A stretch of DNA of 64,000 bases from SG8-41 sp036555035 (GCA_036555035.1 DATBMB010000174.1:1-64000), one strand, 5' to 3'; shown: positions 1-8,269, counted from the first letter of the stretch. Notes: generated by a model from the letters alone, not told the origin. Numbers and translations: made by a program.

Positions 1-852
1 GAGCTGCACGCCCTGCGCGCCGCGCTGGTCGACCAGCACCTTGTGCACTTCGCACCCGGTCGTGATCTCGACGCCGCGCCGCTCGGCTTCCTTCGCCATC
101 GCCTGGGTGATCGCGCCCATGCCGCCCACCGCGTGGCCCCAGGCCCCGCGCCGGCCGTTCACCTCGCCGATCACGTGGTGCAGCAGCACGTAGGCGCTGC
201 CCGGCGAATACGGGCTCGCGTAATTGCCCACCACCGCGTCGAACGCGAACGCGGCCTTGAGCGGCGCCGACTCGAACCAGGAATCGAGCACGTCGCCCGC
301 GCTCTTGGTCATGAGATCGAAGAGATCGCGGCGCGCGGCCATGCCCGCCTTGCGCATGCGGCGGCTCACGCGCAGCATCGCGAACGTATCACGCATGCCG
401 CCGCCGACGTTGGGCGGTGTTCGCAGCATCAGGTCCCGCAGCACGTTGCCGGCGCCCTCGAGCATCGCGTAGTAGCCGGGCAGTTGCTCGGCGTCGCGCT
501 GCCAGAGCCGCCCGACCTCTGCCTGCGTCTGGCCAACGGCGTTGCCGATCTTGAGAAAGGCCTTGTCCGAAAGCGGCAGGAAGTTCGCGAGCGGCCGCTC
601 GAGGACCCGCAAGCCGTGCTCGGCGAGCCGCAGGTCGCGGATCACCTTGGGGTGCAGCAGGCTCACGGTGTAGGCCGCCGCGGAGTTGCGGAACCCGGGG
701 ACGAACTCCTCGGTGACCGCGGCGCCGCCCACCACCGCGCGGCGCTCGAGCACCCGGACGCGGTAGCCGGCGCCGGCAAGGTAACAGGCGCACGTGAGCC
801 CGTTGTGGCCGCCGCCGATGATCACGGCGTCGTAGCGGTTGCGCTGCGCCAT
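1..852 (-). CDS. FAD-dependent oxidoreductase, phytoene-desaturase/PYROXD2-like (C-terminus cut off)
   Basis: The minus strand reads from an ATG at 852 to the window edge without a stop, so only about the first 284 residues are present. Residues 5-40 form a dinucleotide-binding fold (VIIGGGHNGL, then an acidic residue in VLERR followed by VVGGAA), the layout of FAD-binding amine-oxidase/phytoene-desaturase enzymes. The following segment (EEFVPGFRNS, then YTVSLLHPKVI) is typical of the NAD(P)/FAD-dependent oxidoreductases related to human PYROXD2. The substrate cannot be told from sequence. A tRNA-Arg gene ends about 30 bp upstream on the same strand. The fold is clear; the exact function is unknown. 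Confidence 0.8.
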   Translation of the reverse strand, partial: MAQRNRYDAVIIGGGHNGLTCACYLAGAGYRVRVLERRAVVGGAAVTEEFVPGFRNSAAAYTVSLLHPKVIRDLRLAEHGLRVLERPLANFLPLSDKAFLKIGNAVGQTQAEVGRLWQRDAEQLPGYYAMLEGAGNVLRDLMLRTPPNVGGGMRDTFAMLRVSRRMRKAGMAARRDLFDLMTKSAGDVLDSWFESAPLKAAFAFDAVVGNYASPYSPGSAYVLLHHVIGEVNGRRGAWGHAVGGMGAITQAMAKEAERRGVEITTGCEVHKVLVDQRGAQGVQL

Positions 853-882
853 CGGGCGCCTGGATCCTTTCGACACGGGAGG

Positions 883-958
883 TGGCGCGCCCGGCGGGAG
901 TCGAACCCACGACCTTTGGCTTCGGAGGCCAACACTCTATCCTCTGAGCTACGGGCGC
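883..958 (-). tRNA. tRNA-Arg (anticodon CCG)
   Basis: The reverse complement folds as a 76-nt cloverleaf. The acceptor stem pairs GCGCCCG with CGGGCGC, followed by discriminator G and an encoded CCA. The anticodon stem TTGGC/GCCAA encloses the loop CTCCGAA, giving anticodon CCG, which reads the arginine codon CGG. The T-loop TTCGACT is canonical. CGG codons should be common in this GC-rich genome. Confidence 0.95.
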
Positions 959-1013
959 GCGCGTGCCCGGAGTGTATCACAGGGCAACGCGACTATCGTC
1001 TGCAAATCAACGT

Positions 1014-1043
1014 TTTACGCGAGGAAGAGGGCCGCTATATAAT
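1014..1043 (+). promoter_or_regulatory. Candidate sigma70 promoter for the cytochrome c5 gene
   Basis: A TATAAT -10 hexamer lies at 1038-1043, and a TTTACG -35-like hexamer lies at 1014-1019 with an 18-bp spacer. Transcription would start near 1050, about 17 bp before the cytochrome ATG. The -10 is perfect and stands out in GC-rich DNA; the -35 is weak. Confidence 0.5.
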
Positions 1044-1066
1044 GCGCGCTGCCGGAGCGCCGAGCC

Positions 1067-1618
1067 ATGTCCGAAATCCACATCGAAGAGCATTCCTCGC
1101 CGATCAAGACGCCCGCGCAGCTCGTCGTCGTCGTGGTGCTCGCCTTCGCGGTGCCGATCACGCTCATCGTGATGCTGGTGAACCTCGTCACGAGCGGCGC
1201 GGACCTCTCCGCGAGCAATCCCGGTCTTACGGAGGAGGCCATCGCGAAACGCCTGAAGCCCGTGGGCGAGGTGGTGATCGATCCCACCCAGGCCCCGCCC
1301 GCGGCCGCGCCGCCCGTCGCTGCGGCGGCCGTGCCCGCGCCCGGCGCGAAGGCCGCCCCCACGGCGAAGGCGGATGCCGGCAGGGGCAAGTCCGTCTACG
1401 ACGCGACCTGCAACGTATGCCATGCCGCAGGCGTCGCGGGTGCGCCCAAGACCGGCGACAAGGCGCAGTGGGCACCGCGCATGAAGGCCGGCATGAGCGC
1501 GCTCTACGCGAGCTCGATCAAGGGCAAGAACGCGATGCCGCCCAAGGGCGGCAATCTCGCGCTCCCCGACGCCGACGTCCGCGCGGCGGTGGACTACATG
1601 GTCGGTCTGGTGAAGTGA
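1067..1618 (+). CDS. Membrane-anchored c5-type cytochrome c
   Basis: This 183-aa protein has an N-terminal transmembrane anchor (about residues 18-42), an Ala/Pro-rich linker (about 74-100) and a C-terminal class I cytochrome domain. The heme attachment motif is CNVCH (C115, C118, H119), and M157 in NAMPPKGG is the likely sixth ligand. Proteins of this type carry electrons in the periplasm while tethered to the inner membrane, for example toward a terminal oxidase. A TATAAT hexamer lies just upstream, and apaH begins 17 bp after the stop, so the two may be cotranscribed. The electron partners cannot be identified here. Confidence 0.88.
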   Translation: MSEIHIEEHSSPIKTPAQLVVVVVLAFAVPITLIVMLVNLVTSGADLSASNPGLTEEAIAKRLKPVGEVVIDPTQAPPAAAPPVAAAAVPAPGAKAAPTAKADAGRGKSVYDATCNVCHAAGVAGAPKTGDKAQWAPRMKAGMSALYASSIKGKNAMPPKGGNLALPDADVRAAVDYMVGLVK

Positions 1619-1635
1619 GCCGTGAGCGCCCGCTC

Positions 1636-2463
1636 ATGGCGACGATCGCGATCGGGGACGTCCAGGGCTGCTACGACCAGCTGATGCGGCTGCTCGAGCG
1701 CGCCGGGTTCGACGAGCGGCGCGACACGCTGTGGTTCGTCGGCGACCTCGTCAACCGCGGCCCGCAGTCGCTCGAAACGGTGCGCTTCGTCAAGGGGCTT
1801 GGCGCGCGCGCGGTCACAGTTCTCGGCAATCACGACCTCAACCTGCTCGCGGTGGCGGCGGGCGTGCGCAAGCCCCACCGGGGCGACACCAACGAAGCCC
1901 TCCTTGCCGCGCCCGACCGCGACGAGCTCCTCGCGTGGCTGCGCCACCGCAGCATGATGCACGCCGGCGGCGGCTACGCGATGGTGCACGCCGGGCTGCT
2001 GCCGCAGTGGAGCATCGGCCAGGCGCTCGCGCTCGCCCGCGAGGTGGAGACGACGCTGCGGGCGCCGGATCACCGCGAGTTCCTGAAGCGGATGTACGGC
2101 AACGAGCCCCTGCGCTGGCGCGACGATCTCGCCGGCATCGAGCGGCTGCGCATCATCGTGAACGCGATGACGCGCATGCGGCTCGCGGCAGCCGACGGCA
2201 CGCTCGAGCTTGACCACAAGCTGGGTCTCGACACGGCGCCCGCGGGCTACTACCCGTGGTACGACGTGCCGGGGCGCGCGAGCCGCGGCACGCCCGTGCT
2301 CTTCGGCCACTGGGCCGCGCTCGGGCTCGTGATGCGCGAGGATGCGGTGTGCCTGGACAGCGGCTGCGTGTGGGGGCGCGCGCTCAGCGCGCTGCGGCTC
2401 GAGGACCGGCGGCTGTTCCAGCTCGATTGCCGGGAGCTCGCGGGAACGGCCTCCGAAGACTAG
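1636..2463 (+). CDS. apaH: Symmetrical bis(5'-nucleosyl)-tetraphosphatase
   Basis: ApaH hydrolyses diadenosine tetraphosphate to two ADP in the cytoplasm, limiting this stress-linked nucleotide. The 275-aa length fits the family. The metallophosphatase motifs are present: GDVQGCYDQL near the N-terminus, then GDLVNRGP, GNHD and the later MVHAGLLP and FGHW histidine motifs. I chose the ATG at 1636 because the GDVQGC motif must sit within the first ten residues, as it does here; the frame stays open far upstream, but that part overlaps the cytochrome gene and resembles no protein. Confidence 0.95.
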   Translation: MATIAIGDVQGCYDQLMRLLERAGFDERRDTLWFVGDLVNRGPQSLETVRFVKGLGARAVTVLGNHDLNLLAVAAGVRKPHRGDTNEALLAAPDRDELLAWLRHRSMMHAGGGYAMVHAGLLPQWSIGQALALAREVETTLRAPDHREFLKRMYGNEPLRWRDDLAGIERLRIIVNAMTRMRLAAADGTLELDHKLGLDTAPAGYYPWYDVPGRASRGTPVLFGHWAALGLVMREDAVCLDSGCVWGRALSALRLEDRRLFQLDCRELAGTASED

Positions 2464-2472
2464 CGGCGCCGC

Positions 2473-3408
2473 TCACCAGGGCCGGCTGCCGAAGGCTTCC
2501 TGGTAGCGCTGCGCGATCTCCTCGCGCGTGAAGCGGTGATTCTGGCCGCCGCGCTGCGCGATCTTGATCGAGCCGAGGAGCGACGCGAGCCGCCCGGTGA
2601 CCGGCCAGTCGAGGCCGGCGGCGATGCCGTGAAGCAGCCCGGCCCGGTAGGCATCGCCGCAGCCGGTCGGGTCGACCACCCGCTCCGCGGCCACGGGCGG
2701 GATTTCCAACCTCCGGCCTCCGGTCATGACGAGCGAGCCGCGCGCGCCGAGCGTCACCACCAGCGCCTTCACCGTGCGCGCCAGCTCCTCGAGCTTCGTG
2801 CCGGTGCGCTCCTGCAGCATCTGCCCTTCGTAGTCGTTGACCGCCACGTAGGCTGCCTGATTCACGAACCCGGTCAGCTCCGCTCCGCTGAACATGGGCA
2901 GCCCCTGCCCGGGATCGAACATGAAGGGGATGCCGGCGGCATGGAATTCGCGCGCGTGCTGCAGCATGCCTTCGCGCCCGTCCGGCGCGACGATGCCGAG
3001 CGTCACGCCCTTCGCGTCATAGACGTGATTCGCGTGCGAGTGGTTCATCGCCCCGGGGTGGAACGCCGTGATCTGGTTGTCGTCGAGATCGGTCGTGATG
3101 AACGCCTGCGCGGTGAAGGTCTCCGGTATCCGGCGGACATGCGTCTGCGCGAGGTGCAGCTTCTGCAGCCGGTAGTCGTAGGGCTGGTAGTCGTCGCCGA
3201 CGGTGGCCATGATCAGGGGCTCGCCGCCGAGCAGCTTGAGGGTATAGGCGATGTTGCCCGCGCAGCCGCCGAACTCGCGGCGCATGTCGGGGACCAGGAA
3301 CGCGACGTTCAGGATGTGGAGCTGCTCGGGCAGGATGTGGTTCCGGAAGCGGTCGCCGAACACCATGATGGTGTCGTAGGCGATCGAGCCGCAGATCAAC
3401 GTGGACAT
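2473..3408 (-). CDS. PfkB-family carbohydrate/nucleoside kinase, probably adenosine kinase
   Basis: This 311-aa ribokinase-fold enzyme has a GG-containing N-terminal substrate site (FGGCAGNIA at residues 46-54) and the C-terminal PfkB signature DPTGCGDAYRAG, with D252 as the likely catalytic base. Close relatives in proteobacteria are annotated as adenosine kinases, which convert adenosine to AMP with ATP. The ATG at 3408 was chosen because the conserved start (STLICGSIAYDT) follows at once. It converges with apaH, with 9 bp between the stops. The family is secure; the adenosine specificity is inferred from remembered family similarity. Confidence 0.82.
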   Translation of the reverse strand: MSTLICGSIAYDTIMVFGDRFRNHILPEQLHILNVAFLVPDMRREFGGCAGNIAYTLKLLGGEPLIMATVGDDYQPYDYRLQKLHLAQTHVRRIPETFTAQAFITTDLDDNQITAFHPGAMNHSHANHVYDAKGVTLGIVAPDGREGMLQHAREFHAAGIPFMFDPGQGLPMFSGAELTGFVNQAAYVAVNDYEGQMLQERTGTKLEELARTVKALVVTLGARGSLVMTGGRRLEIPPVAAERVVDPTGCGDAYRAGLLHGIAAGLDWPVTGRLASLLGSIKIAQRGGQNHRFTREEIAQRYQEAFGSRPW

Positions 3409-3489
3409 GGCTGCCGCGCGGTGAGAAATTCGTGAGATTATAGCCGTGCGCGGCAATAACCCGTTCAATCGTGACTGGAGGAGGTCCCC

Positions 3490-3909
3490 ATGCTGAAAGA
3501 GTTCAGGGAATTCGCGGTGCGCGGCAACGTGGTCGATATGGCGGTCGGCATCATCATCGGCGCCGCCTTTGGCAAGATCGTGGATTCGCTGGTGAAGGAC
3601 GTGATCATGCCGCCGATCGGGCTGCTGCTCGGTCAGGTGGACTTCTCCAATCTCTTCCTGGTGCTGAAGCAGGGCGCCCAGGCCGGGCCCTATCTCAGCG
3701 TGGAGGCGGCGCAGCGGGCAGGCGCGGTGACCTTCAACTACGGCGTATTCATCAACACGGTGATCTCGTTCACGATCATCGCCTTCGCGGTGTTCCTGCT
3801 GATCCGCGCTATCAACAAACTCAAATCGCAGGAAGAGAAGAAGGCGGCCCCGACTCCGGAGGACGTCGTGCTGCTGCGCGAGATCCGCGACGCGCTCAAG
3901 AAGAAGTAA
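3490..3909 (+). CDS. mscL: Large-conductance mechanosensitive channel MscL
   Basis: MscL is a homo-oligomeric inner-membrane channel that opens under membrane tension to release solutes during hypo-osmotic shock. The 139-aa length is normal. The sequence starts MLKEFREFAVRGNVVDMAVG, followed by TM1 (about 15-45, with the GIIIGAAFGKIV gate segment), a periplasmic loop and TM2 (about 78-102, ending FLLIRAIN). The charged cytoplasmic helix holds LLREIRDALKKK. A strong ribosome binding site (GGAGGAGG) precedes the ATG. A bidirectional terminator follows the stop directly. Confidence 0.97.
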   Translation: MLKEFREFAVRGNVVDMAVGIIIGAAFGKIVDSLVKDVIMPPIGLLLGQVDFSNLFLVLKQGAQAGPYLSVEAAQRAGAVTFNYGVFINTVISFTIIAFAVFLLIRAINKLKSQEEKKAAPTPEDVVLLREIRDALKKK

Positions 3910-3910
3910 C

Positions 3911-3939
3911 AAAAAAACCCCGCCGCGGCGGGGTTTTTT
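3911..3939. terminator. Bidirectional intrinsic terminator between mscL and the Spy-like gene
   Basis: A seven-A tract is followed by a perfect CCCCGCC/GGCGGGG stem with a GC loop and a six-T tract. The A-stem-T layout works on both strands, which suits the convergent genes on either side. Confidence 0.92.
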
Positions 3940-3957
3940 CCGGGACCTGCGGGAAGC

Positions 3958-4557
3958 CTATTCGCTGTCCTCGACCCACCAGGGCCCGAACTGGCGAAAC
4001 TGCTTTCTCTGCTCGGGAGTGAGCACCGCGGCGATCTGGTTGCGCGACTCGATGCGCGACTTGAGCATCTGCCGTCTCAGGTCGTCGACCTTCTTCTGCT
4101 GCTCGGTGATCGCGGCAGCGTCGAGCTTGTCGCCGAACGACATCTGGCGCAGCTTGAACTGCTCCGAGCGCATCTTGCCCATGAGATCCCAGTTCTTGCT
4201 GCGGTTCTCCTCCTGGATCTTGAGCACCTTCTCGCTCTGCTCGTCCGTGAGGTTGAGAAAAGCCAGCGCTCCGCCGCCGGCTCCGGGTCCGAATCCCTGC
4301 CCGCCGCGCGGGCCGTAGCCCCACCCGGGGCCGCCGCCGTAGCCGCCCATCATGCCGGGGCCGTAGCCCCCGCCCGGACCGCCCCCGTAGCCACCCATCA
4401 TCCCGGGGCCATAGCCCTGCCCGGGACCATAGCCCTGCCCGGGACCGTAGCCCGGGCCCTTGCCGGGGCCGCCGGGGCCCTGTGCATACGCCGCCGTCGC
4501 CATGCCGGCCGCAATTCCCAGTGCGAGAAGCACCGTTGACACCATCTTCCTGCCCAT
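3958..4557 (-). CDS. Spy/CpxP-family periplasmic protein with Gly-Pro-Tyr-Met-rich repeats
   Basis: This 199-aa exported protein has a signal peptide (residues 1 to about 25, ending AYA), a low-complexity segment (36-96) built from GYGPGQ and GYGPGMMGGYGGGPG units, and a helical domain with an LTDEQ motif and a second LTPEQ motif, the LTxxQ signature of Spy/CpxP proteins. Spy-like proteins are periplasmic chaperones or metal sensors. The Met/Gly/Tyr-rich insert is unusual for Spy and recalls metal-binding low-complexity regions. The ATG at 4557 has a good GGAGGG ribosome binding site; the frame stays open upstream, but that part has no exported-protein start. Confidence 0.78.
   Translation of the reverse strand: MGRKMVSTVLLALGIAAGMATAAYAQGPGGPGKGPGYGPGQGYGPGQGYGPGMMGGYGGGPGGGYGPGMMGGYGGGPGWGYGPRGGQGFGPGAGGGALAFLNLTDEQSEKVLKIQEENRSKNWDLMGKMRSEQFKLRQMSFGDKLDAAAITEQQKKVDDLRRQMLKSRIESRNQIAAVLTPEQRKQFRQFGPWWVEDSE
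4309..4452 (-). repeat. In-gene tandem repeats encoding GYGPGQ / GYGPGMMGGYGGGPG
   Basis: Residues 36-83 of the Spy-like protein are encoded by imperfect tandem units: an 18-bp unit repeated twice, then a roughly 60-bp unit repeated about twice. The units are in frame, so changes in copy number would lengthen or shorten the linker without breaking the gene. Confidence 0.8.
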
Positions 4558-4687
4558 TTCGCCCTCCGATTCAGTTCGAGCTGAAACCGCTCGAAGGGCA
4601 TCTTCTCCGCTGCAGTGCCGAGCCGTACTGATCCAAATCAAGCCATTGGAAGCCGGCCCCGCCGCAGGGAGGGTGGGCCGGGAACCC

Positions 4688-5074
4688 TTACGGGTCGCTC
4701 GTGACGGCCTTCGTGTAAGCCGAAGCGTCGAGCAGCCCATTGAGCTCGGCGATATCGCGCGGCCGGATGCGAAACAGCCACGCGCCATAGGGATCCTGGT
4801 TCAGCCGCTCGGGCAGGTCGACGACCGCCGGATTGACCTCGACGATGTCGCCGGCCACCGGCGCCGGAATGTCCGATGCGGCCTTGACCGACTCGACCAC
4901 GGCGCAATGCTCGCCGCGCTCCACCCGGCGGCCCACTTCGGGATGCTGCACGTAGACCACGTCACCGAGCTGCTCCTGCGCGTGGAAGGTGATGCCCACC
5001 GTGGCCGTGCCGTCGGCTTCCGCCCGGACCCATTGGTGGGTGGCGGTGTACTTCAGCTCGCTCGGGACGGTCAT
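4688..5074 (-). CDS. gcvH: Glycine cleavage system H protein
   Basis: GcvH is the lipoyl carrier that shuttles the aminomethyl group between the P, T and L proteins of the glycine cleavage complex. The 128-aa length is standard. The N-terminus (SELKYTATHQWVRAE) and the lipoylation motif VVESVKAASD, with K64 as the lipoyl lysine, are clear. No gcvP or gcvT lies nearby, so this copy stands alone. It is separated by only 22 bp from the DUF3426 gene upstream on the same strand, so it may be read from that operon. Confidence 0.95.
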   Translation of the reverse strand: MTVPSELKYTATHQWVRAEADGTATVGITFHAQEQLGDVVYVQHPEVGRRVERGEHCAVVESVKAASDIPAPVAGDIVEVNPAVVDLPERLNQDPYGAWLFRIRPRDIAELNGLLDASAYTKAVTSDP

Positions 5075-5096
5075 GCGCGCTGCGCCGGGACGCGGC

Positions 5097-5936
5097 TCAC
5101 GGCTGCGGCGCGGGCAGGAGATCGAGGCGGAATCCGGCGGGGCTCAAGTCGCCGGTGTCGAGATCGAGCCGGATCGTGATCTCGGCGTTGGCGGGCAGCC
5201 CCGAGGCGACGTCCTTCCCGCCCTCCAGATACTCCGTCGGCAGGAACACGCGGCGCGCCAGCGTGTGCTCCTTGGTGTTGGTGAGCACGAGGTCGAGCGC
5301 GGGATAGCCCAGGTCGTGCCCGGCGTGATTGCGCAGCGTCGCCGTCAACTGGATGCGGCCGGGCCGCACCGGGTCGATCGCCTGCAGGTCGGAAGCCTCG
5401 ATCGCGATCTGCCGGGGGCGTTGCGGGGGAAGCACCTCGCACTGCAACGGCCCGCACAGCTTCACGAGGTAGGGCTTCAGGCCGGGAAACTGCACGGCGA
5501 GCTCGGAACGGTAGTGATAGGCCGCCTGTCCGGCGAGCAGAAAGACCAGCAGCGCCGCGCCCAGTGCCCACAGCCGTTCACGCCGCACCTGCGAGGGGTC
5601 GGCAAACAATTCCTCGTCGAGCAGGAGCTGCTCCGGCGCCCGCCCGTAATCCGTCAGCCCCGCCGCCGCCTCGCGCGCGTGCGGCGCCGCCGGCTGCAGC
5701 GGCGGAGCAGCCGGCGCAGGCTCGACCGGCTCGAGCCTGAATGCCGGCGCTTCCCCACCGCCGGCCGGAGCCGCAGGAGCGGCAGGCTCGGCGATCTCGG
5801 CAAGCGCCTTGAGCCCATCGAATACCGACATGCACCGGCCGCAGCGCACCTGGCCCAGATGGGCCTGCAGCTGCTCCGGCGTGATGCGGAAGTGAGTGCC
5901 GCACGCGGGACACTGCGTGATCATGCTGGTCGCCAC
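5097..5936 (-). CDS. Zinc-ribbon DUF3426 (MJ0042-type) membrane protein
   Basis: The 279-aa protein starts with an MJ0042-type zinc ribbon: CPACGTHF and, after a spacer, CGRCMSVFDG. A Pro/Ala-rich linker, one transmembrane segment (about residues 147-165) and a C-terminal DUF3426 beta domain follow. Its function is unknown; in betaproteobacteria it commonly sits next to prmA, as here. Two starts are possible: GTG at 5936, just after the prmA stop, or ATG at 5924 (MITQCPACG), which places the zinc ribbon nearer the terminus. I report the longer one. Confidence 0.82.
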   Translation of the reverse strand: MATSMITQCPACGTHFRITPEQLQAHLGQVRCGRCMSVFDGLKALAEIAEPAAPAAPAGGGEAPAFRLEPVEPAPAAPPLQPAAPHAREAAAGLTDYGRAPEQLLLDEELFADPSQVRRERLWALGAALLVFLLAGQAAYHYRSELAVQFPGLKPYLVKLCGPLQCEVLPPQRPRQIAIEASDLQAIDPVRPGRIQLTATLRNHAGHDLGYPALDLVLTNTKEHTLARRVFLPTEYLEGGKDVASGLPANAEITIRLDLDTGDLSPAGFRLDLLPAPQP

Positions 5937-5939
5937 GGC

Positions 5940-6845
5940 CTAGCGCCTGCTGCCGGTAAGGAGCACCCAGTCCTCGTCCGCCTCGGGCGCCTCGAAATCG
6001 AACCACGGCCGGTAGGCGGCGCTCACCTCGTCCGCCTGACCCGCGAGCAGGCCCGCCAGCGCCAGCTTCCCGTCCGTTGCGGTGAGGCGGGCGAGCAGCG
6101 GTGCGAGCACGATGAGGGGATGCGCGAGAATGTTGGCCACCACGATGCGGGCCGGCTGCCGCAGGGCATCGGCAGCGCTGTGAAAAGCCACGTCCACCCG
6201 ATTGTGCAGGGCATTGCGGCGCGCCGCAAGCAGCGCCTGCTCGTCGATGTCCACGCCCTCGGCGCGCGCCGCCCCGAGCTTCATCGCCGCGATCGCGAGC
6301 ACGCCCGAGCCGCAGCCGTAGTCGAGCACCGTCTCGCCCCCGCGGATGACGCGCTCGAGCCAGCGCAGGCTCATCCGCGTGGTCGCATGATGCCCCGTGC
6401 CGAACGCGAGGCCGGGGTCGAGCACGATCGTGACGGCATGCGGGTCGGGCGGCTCGTGCCAGCTCGCGACGATCCACAAGCGCGGCGAGATGCGCACGGG
6501 AGTAAACGCGTCGCGGCTTGCGCGCACCCAGTCCGCCTCGGCCACCTCGCGCGCGTCCCACCGGGGCGGCGCGATGCCGACGCGCGCGCAGGCCGCCGCG
6601 ACGAGCGCCGCGGCGTCCACGCCCGGCGCCAAAAGTGCACGCAGGGCGCAGCGCCGCCACGCCCGCGGCGGCGGCGATCCGAAGTCCGCGAACTGCGCGT
6701 CTTCCGCCGCCGTGCCGGCAGCGGCATCCGCGGCGTCGACGCTCGCCGCGCCCGCTTCGAGCAGCGCGTCGGACAGTGCCTCCGCGTGCTCGGCCGGCAC
6801 TTCCAGTGCGACGGAAAGCCAGGTCAATGGATCGTTGAGCGGCAA
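5940..6845 (-). CDS. prmA: Ribosomal protein L11 methyltransferase
   Basis: PrmA trimethylates several amino groups of ribosomal protein L11 using S-adenosylmethionine. The 301-aa protein has the small N-terminal substrate domain (TWLSVALEVP), the conserved LDPGLAFGTGHHATT segment and the SAM-binding motif VLDYGCGSGVLAIAA, plus NILAHPL. The only upstream start in frame is TTG at 6845; a second TTG seven codons later is possible. It follows accC after 68 bp that contain a short repeat-like sequence. Confidence 0.95.
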   Translation of the reverse strand: MPLNDPLTWLSVALEVPAEHAEALSDALLEAGAASVDAADAAAGTAAEDAQFADFGSPPPRAWRRCALRALLAPGVDAAALVAAACARVGIAPPRWDAREVAEADWVRASRDAFTPVRISPRLWIVASWHEPPDPHAVTIVLDPGLAFGTGHHATTRMSLRWLERVIRGGETVLDYGCGSGVLAIAAMKLGAARAEGVDIDEQALLAARRNALHNRVDVAFHSAADALRQPARIVVANILAHPLIVLAPLLARLTATDGKLALAGLLAGQADEVSAAYRPWFDFEAPEADEDWVLLTGSRR

Positions 6846-6862
6846 GCGAAAAACGGCGAAAA

Positions 6863-6924
6863 GTGAGTGATCACTTCACCCCCCCAACCGGGCGGCGCTG
6901 CCACGCTCAACGCTCACTGCTCTC
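6863..6924. repeat. Degenerate GTGAGCG-type heptamer units at the accC 3' end
   Basis: On the minus strand, 6924-6904 reads as three heptamers (GAGAGCA GTGAGCG TTGAGCG) that overlap the last accC codons and its TGA stop. A plus-strand GTGAGTG unit lies at 6863-6869, so the layout is inverted. The motif resembles the clearer heptamer array at 50896-50978. Confidence 0.4.
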
Positions 6925-8269
6925 TGGCGAGCTTGGCGAGCCGCTGCTCCAGGTAGTGGATGCTGGTGCCGCCGGAGAGGAAGGCGGCGTCCCGCAGCAG
7001 CTCCTGGTGCAGCGGGATGTTGGTCCTGATGCCCTCGATCACGGTCTCCGAAAGGGCGATGGCGAGCCGCGCGATGGCCTGCTCGCGGGTGTCGCCGTAG
7101 GCGATGATCTTGCCGATCAGCGAATCGTAGTGCGGCGGCACGAAGTAGCCGTTGTAGGCGTGCGAATCGACGCGGATGCCGGGGCCCCCGGGCATGTGGA
7201 AGGAGGTGATGCGCCCCGGCGAGGGCGTGAAGCGGTAGGGATCCTCGGCGTTCACCCGGCACTCGATTGCGTGCCCGCGGAACTGCACGTCGCGCTGCTT
7301 CAGGCGCAGCTTCTCGCCCGACGCGATCCGGATCTGCTGCTGCACGATGTCGATGCCGGTGATCATCTCGGTCACCGGGTGCTCGACCTGCAGCCGCGTG
7401 TTGATCTCGATGAAGTAGAACTCACCGCGCTCGAACAGGAACTCGAAGGTCGCCGCGCCCTCGTAGCCGAGCCGGTGGCACGCCTCGGCGCAGCGCTCGG
7501 CGATGCGGGAGCGGGCCCGCGCGCTGATGTGCAGCGCCGGGGCCTCCTCGAGCAGCTTCTGGTGGCGCCGCTGCATCGAGCAGTCGCGCTCCCCGAGGTG
7601 GATCGCGTTGCGGAAGCGGTCGGCCAGCACCTGGAATTCGATGTGGCGCGGGTCCTCGAGGTACTTCTCGATGTAGAGCATCGGGTTGCCGAAGGCCGCC
7701 TGCGCCTCCGTACGCGTGGTCTGCACCGCGGTCAGCAGCGCGGCCTCGGTGTGCACCACGCGCATGCCGCGGCCTCCGCCCCCGCCCGCCGCCTTGATGA
7801 TGACCGGGTAGCCGATCGAGCGCGCGATTTTCACCACGTCGTTCGCTTCCTGCGGCAGCGGCTCGTCCACCCCCGGCACCACCGGTATCCCGGCCTTCTT
7901 CATCGCGTTCTTGGCGTTCACCTTGTCGCCCAGCAGCCGGATGGTCTCGGCGCGCGGGCCGACGAACACGAATCCGCTCTGCACCACGCGCTCGGCAAAG
8001 TCGGCGTTCTCGGAGAGGAAGCCCCAGCCGGGGTGGATCGCCTCGGCGTCCGTCACCTCCGCGGCGCTGATGATGGCGGGGATATTGAGGTAGCTCGCGC
8101 TCGAGGGCGGCGGCCCGATGCACACGGACTCATCGGCGAGCTTGACGTACTTGGCGTCGCGATCCGCCTCCGAGTGCACGACGACCGTCTTGATGCCGAG
8201 CTCGCGGCAGGCGCGCTGGATGCGCAGCGCCACCTCCCCGCGGTTGGCAATGAGTATTTTCTCGAACAT
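6914..8269 (-). CDS. accC: Acetyl-CoA carboxylase, biotin carboxylase subunit
   Basis: AccC carboxylates the biotin on AccB using ATP and bicarbonate, the first half of malonyl-CoA synthesis for fatty acids. The 451-aa length is standard. It shows the N-terminal FEKILIANRGEVALRI, the ATP-grasp glycine-rich loop AAGGGGGRGMRVV, the metal-binding segment FIEINTRLQVEHPVTE and the C-terminal biotin carboxylase domain (PGRITSFHMPGG). It lies 21 bp downstream of accB in an aroQ-accB-accC order common in proteobacteria. Confidence 0.98.
   Translation of the reverse strand: MFEKILIANRGEVALRIQRACRELGIKTVVVHSEADRDAKYVKLADESVCIGPPPSSASYLNIPAIISAAEVTDAEAIHPGWGFLSENADFAERVVQSGFVFVGPRAETIRLLGDKVNAKNAMKKAGIPVVPGVDEPLPQEANDVVKIARSIGYPVIIKAAGGGGGRGMRVVHTEAALLTAVQTTRTEAQAAFGNPMLYIEKYLEDPRHIEFQVLADRFRNAIHLGERDCSMQRRHQKLLEEAPALHISARARSRIAERCAEACHRLGYEGAATFEFLFERGEFYFIEINTRLQVEHPVTEMITGIDIVQQQIRIASGEKLRLKQRDVQFRGHAIECRVNAEDPYRFTPSPGRITSFHMPGGPGIRVDSHAYNGYFVPPHYDSLIGKIIAYGDTREQAIARLAIALSETVIEGIRTNIPLHQELLRDAAFLSGGTSIHYLEQRLAKLAREQ

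Noticed and set aside
43..1635. A long upstream extension of the apaH frame
   Set aside because: The extension crosses the FAD oxidoreductase, tRNA-Arg and cytochrome c genes and matches no protein; only the part from 1636 is ApaH.
4309..4452. Regular repeats considered as a CRISPR array
   Set aside because: The units are in frame inside a gene, without unique spacers of constant length, and encode Gly-Pro-Tyr-Met repeats.
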